Below are positions 1 to 11,059 of a stretch of 64,000 nucleotides of DNA, one piece after another (within the stretch, counting starts at the first letter, position 1; the number at the start of each line of letters is the position of its first letter). Where the stretch lies: positions 28,420,960 to 28,484,959 of the forward strand of contig OY997642.1 in the NCBI GenBank assembly GCA_963921795.1, read 5' to 3'. The notes beneath the pieces were generated by a model, which was given only the letters and a program-made list of their open reading frames with translations, had not been told where the DNA came from and did no database searches. This DNA is from Nannobrachium achirus (lineage: Eukaryota > Chordata > Actinopteri > Myctophiformes > Myctophidae). Made by a program: the position numbers and the translations under genes.

Positions 1-304
1 TGCATGATGACGGGCTCGACTCCTACTTGATGACTGTGTGTGCGCGCATTAATTTAGGCTGCCGCTGCAGTAGCCTACATGCACTGATCAGTTCATTTTG
101 CAGTCTCAGGATCTGGGATATATGTCTGATTGGGGCTATCGATGTTTTTTTCCCCCTCCTAATTTTTGTCTTGTATTTACCGTAATGAAACGAGTCTATA
201 GCCTTTATCTCTCACTGTGAATCTCGCTCAGAGTAGAATGGAACAGAGCTGGTATTAATACATTATAATTAATAAAGTAAAGCTGTCATAATGTTCTCTC
301 GCAG
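1..304 (+). other. 5' flank or first intron of rab36
   Basis: No coding sequence is seen here. The last bases (about 293-304, ending TCTCTCGCAG) look like a splice acceptor directly before the exon that carries the rab36 start codon, so this stretch is probably the end of an intron that follows an untranslated first exon lying in or before the window. That is inference from one acceptor-like site. Confidence 0.35.
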
Positions 305-319
305 ACTTTTTAAATCATC

Positions 320-1192
320 ATGCAAGACATAGGGAATGGGACGATCCACTTTCCACCACCTGTGAGCAAAGACAGAGTCATCTGTGAATTCCCAAAGGTA
401 TTATCATTCATCATTATTTAAAGAAAATGGCAATGGTAGGCATAACCTTGTTACTCACTAATTCAAGCATAACAATGGAATTATAAATGGAAATGGTGGT
501 GTAGCATGCTAGTCAAGACTGCTAATGATAATATAACAACATAACAACAAGATAATGATAAATATTTAATACAATAGGAATACAAATAGGATACAAATTA
601 AAATTAAGTTACAGTAAAACTCTAAAGCAGCAATGGTGCGTGTGTGTGTGTGTGTGGGGGGGGGGGGTATTTTCCTGATATAGAATGTTATACTTTACAT
701 ATATTATACATAAGTGCAATTAATTTACACGTATATAGGCTACACAACTATACCGTACAAGGACTAGTTATAGATAGAATGTAGCATTTTTCTTTTCTTT
801 TTGTCCTTGTTCAGGGCTCTGGCAGCCTCAGGGAAAAACATGTGACATCTATGTTGGTATCAGCGGTTCTTGCAAATGACTAAAGCAGTGTCAGATCAAA
901 CCACTCAACCGAATTATGGTCCATTACATAAAGTGTAGATTAGCAGTCAAAAGAGGGCCTGTGTTCACCTATGCTGGCTTTAAGTCAGTTGCCAAACTTG
1001 CCATCATAAAACCTTAATGTCTGGTGAAGCTAATTTAGGGTTCTATTCTCACTTGGGCCAACAAACTATCCCAAGCTAAGTTGTCTCAACATAAGAATAG
1101 AGGTTTAAGATGGTAGGTTTGTGATTATTATTCTAAAATAAAATGTATGGGCTACTGAATACAAATAAAAATCACACCCGTGTGAAGTGGAG

Positions 1193-1260
<68 letters not shown>

Positions 1261-1928
1261 ATCATGTGTACCGATTTTTGTGACATTTGAAGAAAATATG
1301 TAGGAAAAGGAGCAAAAAGTGTGTTTTGGAGAAAATTCAAGATGGCGGAAAATCTATCATGGCGCAAATGGGCGTGGCCTATATGGGGAGATGCGTCATG
1401 GCCCAAGGAATCCAGGGAAAAAATATTTTTAATTTTCCGACCTACGGTTCAAGAGTTACAGGCCAAAACGTAAAGTGGGGTGTTATGGCGCCACCATGCG
1501 GCCAAATGACACAATTATTTTTTATTTAATCCTTGAAATCATTATGAACCTCCTCTCCAAGTCTTGAAACTCTAGCCCCTATGGTTTGCGAGAGACAAAT
1601 AATTGAATGTGAGTTTTTGCGATTCCCATTATAAGTCAATGGGGAAAATTAATTCACTAATAAATTAATATCAATTAAACTATAGAACCTTTCTCTTAGA
1701 AAAGTAATAGCCCACGATTCCCGAGTAAGCCGGTCGATTTGACATATGGCGCGAGTGTGTGGTGGCAAAACTGTGGGACTAGTGGCGTGCCGAAGTTTAG
1801 GAAGTTCAGGCTACATACACACACACAGACACACAGACACACAGACAGACAGACACACAGACAGACCCACACAGCCACGTATAGGGAGCTGCACACAGCT
1901 CCAAAAATCACACCCGTGTGAAGTGGAG

Positions 1929-1970
<42 letters not shown>

Positions 1971-4900
1971 CATGTGTACCGATTTTTGTGACATTTGAAA
2001 AAAATATTTAGGAAAAGGAGCAAAAAGTGTGTTTTGGAGAAAATTCAAGATGGCGGAAAATCTATCCTGGCGCAAATGGGCGTGGCCTATATGGGGAGAT
2101 GCGTCTTGACCCAAGGAATCCAGGGAAAAAAGAATTTTAATTTTCCGATCTACGGTTCAAGAGTTACGGGGCAAAACGTAAAGTGGGCCGTTATAGCGCC
2201 ACCATGAGGCCGAGTGATGTAATTATTTTTCGATTCATTCTTAAAATCATTATGAATCTCCTCTCCGAGGTTTGAAACTGTAGCTCCTATGGTTTACGAG
2301 AGAAAAATACTTGAAAGTGATTTCTTGCATTGTCCCATTATAAGTCAATGGGGACAATTAAGCGTCGTTTTTTGCCGATTACGTCGGCATGGTAAGGCGG
2401 ATCGGAACGAAAGGTAATAGAACACCATTCCCGGCCGAGCCGCACATTTTGATGTATATATTGCGCGAGTGGCGTAAATGGTGCGGCACTAGTTACGCGC
2501 CGAAGTCAGGCTACATACACACAGACACACAGACAGACACACACACACACAGACCCACACAGCCACGTATAGGGAGCTGCACACAGCTCCAAAAATGATT
2601 ACAAGAGATGCTTCCCTTTTTTCTATCTTTCCAAAACAAATGGTTCACAAGCACAACCAACGACTGCCTTTATATCTCCAAACATGTAACCCCCCCACCC
2701 CAACAACACACATGCACAAAGGAGATATTATGGACGTGCCAAATGTAAAGTCTTTAAAGCAATTTTCTACTGTTAACTGCCTCCGCAAGATTAAATTAGA
2801 GCAAATTATGTGGTGGTGAGTCGTTGAAAGTTCATCGGTTACACCAGTTACTTTAAGTTTCCCTTTTCAGCAAGAATACTGGTGCCGCAATCTTACCAAA
2901 GCACTGATGCATTTACTTCATTGTGTGTAAACATAAATGATACCAGCGTCAATCATGGTCTTTTCACTTGGAACAATTTTTGGATAGACTTTTTAAATCA
3001 ATCCGTGCTTTAAAATCCATTAAAATGCAAAGAGAACATACAACAAATAACCATGACATGTAATTAGGTTTGTGTTTGTTGTATTGCCTATCTCAAGCAA
3101 GGTGAAAGTCTCTTCAAGTACAAGTGTCAAAGTGAAATTAACAGAATCCAATGGCTATACTCGAAAATCTAACAAACCATGGTATTCTTTGGAAAATACC
3201 TTAGCAGCATACTGTGAGTCATCGCCAATACAGGTGCCGGTCTGCCGGACCACCAGTATGGTTCTTTAGCTAGTATATAATTATTCTGTGTTGAATTGAG
3301 AGATCCCCATGATATCCATTAACTCAAGCATGTGATTGTCATTGTGTGCAATATTTATTCTCATGCATAATTCATGTATTTGCACCTTCTTTCCAGTTTT
3401 ACACACCAAGGGCTTGTCTACAGCTAAAAGATGACTGGAACATTGAGACTCATGCTGCCTGCAAAGACAGAGCTACCAGGCATCAACCGTGAGTTGCTCT
3501 AGATTGGTTGTCTTACATTAAAATTGCTCCTTGCAGTACATACCGGTATAATATAATTAATACCAGTAAGACTCCCTAATCGGGAGATAAGCGACCGTAG
3601 GTGGCTTATCTCCACAAATAGGGCAAAAATGTGTTTTTCCCAAATCTTCCTGATCCATGTTGATGACATGAGTGTAGACATGCTGTGTAGTGATATTCGT
3701 GATTTTAGGGCAAAAACTGTAGGAGCAGTGTCCAAAAATGTGTTTTAAAAATCGGCCTGAAGGTGGCGCTAGAATAGGGCCATGTGAGAAATGAGGGGTG
3801 GGGTCTCCGCGTTGCCTTGGCGGACGAATAGGTACCGGCCCCGGCTCTCCCGGACGCTCCTAGCCCGAGTTACGGCATTTTATGTGCGCTGCAGTGGCAG
3901 GGGGTCCTCCACTGGGGGCACCACCACTTTTGCATCCGTTCTGGAGCAGCAGGAGTCGGTGGTCCCCGGGAATTCCCTGTGAGCAGCCCCGTTGGGGTGG
4001 TCATTTGGTCATTTTTGCACATTTGGTCATTTTTTACATCTGGGGGTCCCCCAGGGACCTGGGGGTCCCTGGGGCTCCGGGGGTCATTGGAGGTTGTAGT
4101 TTGGCAGGCAAGGAGTGTGTGTGTAAAATCTGGCATGGATCGGGTCAACGGTTGCGGAGATATAAGCAGGGAAAAAGTGTGACGTGTGACGTGTGAGCAC
4201 ATTTGGTCATTTTTTACATCTGGGGGTCCCCCAGGGACCTGGGGGTCCCTGGGGCTCCGGGGGTCCTTTAACATAATACTAGTAAGACACCTCAGGGTGA
4301 CATGCGACCTCGCCCTAGGTCGCGCCAATTCTTGACTATCTGGCCAACCACAGTGTTTCTCTGACGATTCTAGTTGTTATCATTCTGGGGGGAGTTTGTT
4401 CATGTTTTTGTGAGGGTATCAACCCTAGGAGACACGGGGAAACATGCAAACTCCACACAGAAAGGCCCTATCGCCAACCCCATCGAGGGTGTGAGCGATG
4501 GGGCCTAAACATGGAAATGTGGAGAACACTATATATGGAGATAGTCCAGTCCATCATGTCATAATGGGACTACCGTCATAGACAGTAGCCATTGTTAGGC
4601 CGGAGTCAATGGCTGTGTCTATGACGGTAGTTCCATATGACATATTGGACTAGACTATCTCCATATATAGTGTTATCCACATCTCCATGTTAGAACTCAT
4701 ATATGGGCATAAAAAGTATGTCATGTGACATCACTTCCTGTACAGACAGTCAGCCATTGACTCCGGATTAACAATGGCTACTGTCTATGACGGTAGTCCC
4801 ATATGACATATTGGACTAGACTATCTCCATATATAGTGTTATCCACATCTCCATGTTTAGACAGCCAATGACTCCGGCCTAACAATGGCTACTTTCTATG

Positions 4901-7900
4901 ACGGTAGTCCCATATGACATGATGGACTGGACTATCTCCATATATAGTGTTATCCACATTTCGTGTAGCCGCCCTGTACAGGAAGTGATGTCACAACTCG
5001 CTGACATCACACTGATATCACAGAGGATACGGAAGGACGGTCACGAGGATACGGAAGGAAGGAAGGAAGGAAGGAAGGACACTCAAGCGACACGATTCTT
5101 CAGAGTATATGCGACCTTCGGTCCAACAATAATATATTAGCGTTATGCATATAATGCACAATGATACACGATAAAATACTATTTCTCGTAAATACATTAA
5201 AGGCCAAAATGATTGTTATATTTTTAGGTGGGACAGACAGAAGATGTCTAAAGTGGTAGTTGTTGGAGACCTGAATGTGGGAAAGACTTGTCTTATTAAC
5301 AGGTATTGTGCCAATCACTCATCATTCCATTTACATTTTCTCTTTTGCAAACACTCAAGTTTTTACTTTGGTTTTCTACCTTTCCCCCCCATCAGATTCT
5401 GTAAAGATGTGTTTGACAGAGACTACAAGGCCACCATAGGGGTGGACTTCGAGATTGAGAGGTTTGAGATATCTGGAGTTCCATTCTCTCTTCAGATGTG
5501 AGTCATTTCATTTTTAAGAGAATTTAATAATCATTTATTGGATTCAGATTTTATTTAATGTTTTATTTGTGTTTTATTCATGCACAATTGCTCCTTGACT
5601 CTCTCCATGTAGCTGGGACACAGCGGGTCAGGAAAAATTCAAATGCATTGCTTCAGCGTATTACAGAGGGGCGCAGAGTAAGTTTAGTCAATTCGTTTGG
5701 TATGTGTCATGACTTTCAAAACACGCACGCACGCACGCACAGAAGGGCTTATGTATTGTGTAAATGTTGTCATATTATACAACATTTTACATTGCGATTA
5801 TTATAGTATACATTTTGGAGTAAATTAGTATTAATTCAGGTAAAAGCGCTTGTTTTTCTTTTCTAGTGATCATCACAGTCTTTGACATGGCAGACATCAA
5901 GTCACTTGAACATACACGGTAGGTCTAATGCAATACAAAACAAAAGAAAACAATCCTGAAATCAAATGACAGGATGGCACTGTATAGTCTATAGTGTATA
6001 CTGTATGTACTGAGTTTCAGCACATACAAATTCAGTCCTCTCCACTAAGGATCAAAACATTGTCCAGTTTTAGTGAATTTGGCTCAGTTTGTGGGTTCTA
6101 ATTGTCTCTGTCTATGCATATACTATACTGTATGCACCCTGGCCACAATATGCGATGTAAATGGCATGAACCTGTAGACACCGGAAGTGGCGGAAGTGCT
6201 GCGGTTAACGGAAGTTACGTCATGCGTTGCAATCGCCAGCGAAACAAAACAAATTAAATTGTAGCTCTTAACTCACTCTTAATAGGTGTCCTTTGTCAGA
6301 ATCCATGTTTTTGTTTGGATATTGTTTATTAAGAGCACAACCGAAGGGTCGGGAGAAGTAGAACAGCTTTTTTCGCCAGCGGGGAATACACCACGCTGTG
6401 AAAAAAAAAAGAACATCCGGTGAAATTCTCCTGGCGGAAGTAGCACCGTTCTATGCCGTATCAGCCTATGGTCGAGACTCGTAACCAGGCTTTTCTCTTT
6501 GCAGATGAGTAAGCCTGGCTACGCGAGGCTATACTGTATGTAACTCTCTGCTCTTCTCTTCTCTTCAGGCAGTGGCTGGAGGATGCCATGAAAGACAACG
6601 AGCCAGGTTCCTGCTTAATTTTCTTGGTTGGCACCAAGAGCGACTTGCTTGTGAGTGCAGTCATGTGTATGGGTTCCACATAACTCCTTCTTTCATAGCA
6701 AATGTAATTGTTTGCTTTCACAGTCGCATGGTGCTAAATGATTTTTTCAAGCTTTTCTTTCCTTTTTTATATATAGTTCACCGTGTTGAAAGACAGGCAA
6801 CAGGGAGAGAGAATCAGGGAGTGACATGCAGCAAGGGTCTGCCTGGGCTCAAACCCAGGACTTGTCAGAGCTTATGTAGTATACACCTTAACCACCTTTA
6901 CCATTTCCAGGCCCCAGAAGAACAGCGGAGGACTGAGAAAGATGCTATCCAGATGGCAATGGAAATGCAAGCTGAGTTTTGGGCTGTTTCAGCCAAATCA
7001 GGTAATAGACACAAATCTACAACTATTCAGTTTTAGAATAATTATAAATATGAGTACAAACTAGTATATATAATTGTTTCAAAACACCATTGTTAAGGTT
7101 TCAAAGAGGAGATTGTGTGCACATTTTACCTGTATTTAGGATAGGTGCTGGATAAAGAGGCAGAAATCAAAGAGGGATAAAATATCCGCACATTGAGGTG
7201 GCTCCCAAACAAATGTATTTTAAGGGCAATGTTTCGAAAATAATAGGTCTTCATTAGGCCTTTAAGGTTGAAACATTCCCCTATTGTCCCCTATTGACAC
7301 TGAGTTACAACTCAGTGTCAAGATATTGTACCCCTCTTTGACCATTGTTAAGGTACAATGTTTATTTGATAATTTTCTTGTTATAGGGGAGAATGTGCAG
7401 GAGTTCTTCTTTAGGGTGGCAGCCTTGGCCTTCGAGGATGCAACGCTAAAGGACTTGGAGAGAGGGGTCACTACCACCAGCATTGGAAGAGGAGGGAATA
7501 TCCGTAAGAGACAAGTTTAATCTCATCCAAAGATAGAGTTTTAGGATTATTGTTTTATTACAAGACTGCACCCAGACTTCAGACTAAGAACCACAACTGG
7601 CACTATAGATCCCATAGCCCAGATTATAACAGATTGTATTCGGGTGTTAAATTTAAAATCAGCTTCATTGAATTTTAACCACATAAAACCTAAATACTTT
7701 ACTTGGCTTGATGTACAAAATCACAACGTGTGGCGTTGCAATATGTTGTGATCCAGTAGATTCCTTTAGGCGGTACCTCTGGTACTTATTTATTAGACTA
7801 GTTTATGCCATGTTGACTTTACTTCATATGACCAATATTGCATGCATTGCTAGTAGCATGCAAGTATAGTGGTGTAATAGGATATATGCCTTCCCAATAT

Positions 7901-8048
7901 ACTTAAGAAATGATCAAATATATAATAAATATAATTATTTACATAATTTATTTATGTATATTCATATGTATGGTACTTCTCACTAGGATCTGACCGAGCC
8001 AACTTGGAGGAGGCCATGTCCAAAGATGTGAAGAGGAACTGCTGCTGA
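320..8048 (+). CDS. rab36: Ras-related protein Rab-36 (10 coding exons, complete CDS)
   Basis: Small GTPase of the Rab34/Rab36 branch, which in other vertebrates acts at the Golgi and in positioning of late endosomes and lysosomes. Coding exons: 320-397, 3397-3488, 5228-5302, 5396-5497, 5613-5677, 5867-5918, 6569-6650, 6911-7001, 7387-7503, 7987-8048; phases agree throughout and give 271 aa. Seen in the protein: P-loop GDLNVGKT (residues 70-77), switch I YKATIGVDF (about 92-100), switch II WDTAGQE (117-123), G4 TKSD (177-180), G5 SAK (209-211) and a C-terminal CC for double geranylgeranylation. The N-terminal extension (PPVSKDRVI, then YTPRACLQL) and FDRDYKATIGVDFEIERFEI fit Rab36 better than Rab34. 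The start at 320 is the first ATG after an in-frame stop at 311-313. A reading beginning at 5244 would miss the N-terminal exons. Confidence 0.95.
1167..2598. repeat. Tandem duplication of a ~0.7-kb repeat with GT/CA tracts (rab36 intron 1)
   Basis: Two adjacent copies (about 1167-1892 and 1895-2598) share the same order: AATCACACCCGTGTGAAGTGG, a GT run (1195-1259 and 1931-1966), a block containing CAAGATGGCGGAAAATCTAT, a block containing CGCCACCATG, and a CA/CAGA run ending in AGGGAGCTGCACACAGCTCC. The copies differ by scattered substitutions, so the duplication is not very recent. Open frames here are repeat-driven; no gene is called. Confidence 0.85.
3555..4330. repeat. Compound dispersed repeat with a duplicated G/C-rich segment (rab36 intron 2)
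   Basis: A segment of about 67 bp starting ACATTTGGTCATTTTTTACA and rich in GGGGGTCCC occurs twice (about 4018-4083 and 4198-4266). The left part has a short hairpin around GGAGATAAGCGACC (3585-3612). The motif CTCCCTAATCGGGAGATAAG recurs in inverted orientation at 19756-19785 in depdc5, so this is a dispersed family. No function is assigned. Confidence 0.6.
4525..4965. mobile_element. Foldback element with internal tandem copies (rab36 intron 2)
   Basis: The segment 4529-4612 is the inverted complement of 4868-4957 (both carry TATATATGGAGATAGTCCAG or its complement next to ACTACCGTCATAGA). Between them lie two further direct copies, near 4618-4695 and 4780-4858. The result is an inverted-repeat element with tandemly amplified arms. 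No transposase frame is present, so it is non-autonomous. A short (GGAA)n tract follows at 5055-5078. Confidence 0.7.
6775..6905 (-). mobile_element. tRNA-derived SINE relic in rab36 intron
   Basis: Read on the minus strand from 6905, the sequence shows an A-box-like TGGTTAAGGTG and a B-box-like GGTTTGAGCCC, followed by the CTTGCTGCATGTCA and CTCTCTCCCTGTTGCCTGTC body typical of teleost tRNA-SINEs. It ends only a few bases before the acceptor of the coding exon at 6911, so the SINE head borders, and may supply, that exon's pyrimidine tract. Confidence 0.6.
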
Positions 8049-8123
8049 AGAAAATAGTCAGAGGCGTCAAATGGGTATGGCAAGGTATTGGCAGCTGCCA
8101 TACCTTGGCTACAGGGAGAGAAA

Positions 8124-8148
8124 AATAAAATGTACTTCTTAAAATAAA
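8124..8148 (+). terminator. Candidate poly(A) signals of rab36
   Basis: Two AATAAA hexamers (8124-8129 and 8143-8148) lie 76-100 bases after the rab36 stop codon. This would make a very short 3' UTR. Another AATAAA lies near 9144, so a longer transcript is also possible. Confidence 0.55.
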
Positions 8149-8170
8149 TGTATCATACCTGTTGCTAAGG

Positions 8171-8224
8171 TATGGCAACATGACTGGAGTCTTGCATGTG
8201 CAAGACACCAGTCATGTTGCCATA
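8171..8224. repeat. Near-perfect inverted repeat just after the rab36 poly(A) signals
   Basis: Arms 8171-8196 and 8199-8224 are reverse complements over 26 bp with one mismatch and a 2-nt loop. The outer part reads TATGGCAACATGACTGG. It is either a tiny foldback element or a structured 3' end; the sequence alone does not decide. Confidence 0.75.
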
Positions 8225-8832
8225 CTATAGCTTTTGCTGAACTGACGTCACTGAAAAGAGAGGAAAAGAGTAAGACAGAAGAGGACAGGGGAACGAGGCA
8301 TACTGTAGATTCTGCCATGATTATTTGACCACTTAAACCATACTTCTCTGTACATCAAAAAGCGAAAATATCAGAGAACGATCTGCTATTTTCCCAGACG
8401 TTCTCACCTCTTTTTATTGTACGTCGTTGACCTGTTTCCGCCAAATGTTTGCCTATAGCAGACATGACCAAAATACAGATGCTAGTGCAAACTGGAATGT
8501 TATGTGCTTTTCGTAAATGTCCCATCACTCTTTGTAATAAAGAACTGCCACGTGTCCTAGATTTGATGTATGTTATGAGATTTAAAACATTTCTTTTATC
8601 TTTTTCTGACGGAGTACTTGTTTCTTTATGCAGTATTTCTTATTTTGTCAAATGTTGTATTATAACCAGATTAATGTATCATAGAGAAAAAAGAGAAACA
8701 TTTCACCTTTGTTTCACAAAAGCTGGCCAAAAAGTGTATGTTTTGGACACTGGAAGTATAGTTTTACAAATGCATATTTGAAATTATTGTTGCCACTACA
8801 TTTTCTAAATGAGGGACCAGAATATACCTTTT

Positions 8833-8908
<76 letters not shown>

Positions 8909-9237
8909 TGCGTGCGTGCGTGTGTGTGTTTGTTTGTTTTGTTATTGTTTTTCTGTTTAAGTGCTCATTCATATCTATCATAAAAAAGTGCTTAACATCC
9001 AAATGTTTATCGTAAAGGACAAGCTTACTGTACATGCTCCAAAGCTATTATCTGGAAATAATGTATTTCTTTGAATGAAACAAATCAACATTGTGGTACC
9101 ATGAAACTATTGCCACAAATATATGTTCAGTATTTTTTTAATCAATAAAGGTTTGCTGATTCTATCAATTTGAATGTTATGGGAATAAATGGTTAATTAA
9201 TGGAGGACACATTCAACCATAGATGTATCACTATGTA
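8225..9237. other. Region after rab36 with a long GT tract
   Basis: No coding exon is recognised. A GT/GC tract runs from about 8837 to 8930 and accounts for the cysteine/valine and histidine/threonine frames seen there. AATAAA near 9144 could be a distal rab36 poly(A) signal. Confidence 0.5.
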
Positions 9238-9949
9238 GTGGTGGAAAAAGTACTCAAATGTTTTATTTAAGTAAAACTATCAATACTGAAATATAGAAAT
9301 ACTAGAAAGCCTGGAATTCAAAATGTACTTGAGTAAAAGTACGAAAGTATTGGTATCAAAGTGTACTTAAAGTACCAAAAAAAGTGAGAAGGGACCAGCT
9401 GCAGACTTGCAGATCCCGTGAGGGGGTGTGGCATTTCCTCCTGGGTGAGGGGGCGGGCATTTGCCTGCTGGGTGAGCGGAAGTGTTTTTTTTTTTTTTTT
9501 TTTGCCTGTGCGCGCTCTACTCCTAAACATGCTTGGTAATCTGCTAGACGCTGCAGAGCGAGCTGTGGGTGCGTGGCCTATGCAGATATGAGCGAGCTGT
9601 GGGTTATTTTTTTGCCTTGTATACAAGTTGTGATGGTATTTGTTGCCTTGTTTGTTTTTTCAAACGTTGTAATGTAATTAATACAAATCATCAGTATCTT
9701 TGACTCTCAATAATAATGTTAAAACTGATCATATTCGTGGTCGTTTGCATTAGTAGCCTACTGTGGATTATGTGTGTTAAATACATATATTACAGAATTT
9801 TAATCCCAAGTAACGTTTTCATTATCGTTGGTTTACAGTGGATATTATAGCATGTAATCTGTTGAATAACTTTTTCAAGGGTTACCTTTTCAAAACATGT
9901 AGGTTAGGCGGCCTACCAAATAAAGGGTGGGAGTCTGGGAGATACACAC

Positions 9950-10109
<160 letters not shown>

Positions 10110-10214
10110 CAGTATGCATCCTTCTTTGTATAGCCTATATATTATTTTCCTGACTATAACTACCGTTTCTTTTTGTTCTTTTTTGTATATTCTGTATATA
10201 GGCCTATATGTTTT

Positions 10215-10296
10215 TCTTCCTTTTAGTTGACCTTGTACTAGTGAATTGTACCGTTATGAAACTGTACCTTTTCCTATGCAAACTTCTAATAAAGTC

Positions 10297-10330
<34 letters not shown>
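10215..10330 (+). mobile_element. 3' tail of a truncated non-LTR retrotransposon, copy 1
   Basis: Begins near CTTTTAGTTGACCTTGTA, includes CTGTACCTTTTCCTATGCAA, then AATAAAGT and an (AATC)n tail. The same tail occurs at 16180-16288 and 53285-53375. Shared 3' ends with a short tandem tail and 5' truncation are the mark of LINE-type retrotransposition. The LINE clade was not determined. Confidence 0.6.
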
Positions 10331-11059
10331 CACACGCAACGCACATACCTTTTTAATAATAAGGTTTTTAAGATGATGTTATACAAATGTAAAGTTTTGA
10401 TAATAAGGTGCTCAAACATATTTTATGATAATAATGTAATTATTATTGAGTATTTCCTCCTGTTTCCCCCACGACAGTCAATTGACCTTAAATTACCAGT
10501 TAGGCTACTTTTCAGATTAATGCAAAATATATTTGATTGGTTTATTGTAATGGGCTTCCCAGCAGCACAAAGTAGTAGCCTAATTAAAATGTACTAGCTG
10601 TGTCATTCTTAGCAAAGGGGTCAAAATTGGCCATAATAAAGCAGGTACAGGTCTGAGCTCAACAGGAATTACATATTGTGAATATAAAGTTGACTGTGGC
10701 TCCATGTGAACTTAAGTGGATCTGAAAGAGAACTGTGTCGTCTTTGAGGTAAACTGACTATATGTTAACACAAAACTAACTCTTTTCCAATTATTTAAAA
10801 AAGGGCATTAGGCTACTGTATGTGAAAAGGCGGTTTGAATAACCATAACTAATTTGCTCTTGTTTTTCAAAGTCATGGGAATGCCTTGTGTACCATGAAG
10901 GTCATGCATATTAAAAACACATGAAATATTGTCTGCAGTCAATCAGTCAACTGGTTGTCACCTTCCTCAAGCAAACAGTAGTATCTGTGAAAGTCCAACG
11001 CACACACACATTTCTTAAATACTACGTGCACAGTTTAGCTTCCGCTATAAAAACCTGCC

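Noticed and set aside
6160-6480. GGAAGT-rich stretch in rab36 intron as a promoter of another gene
   Set aside because: ETS-like GGAAGT motifs are present, but there is no CpG cluster, exon or acceptor to support a second transcript.
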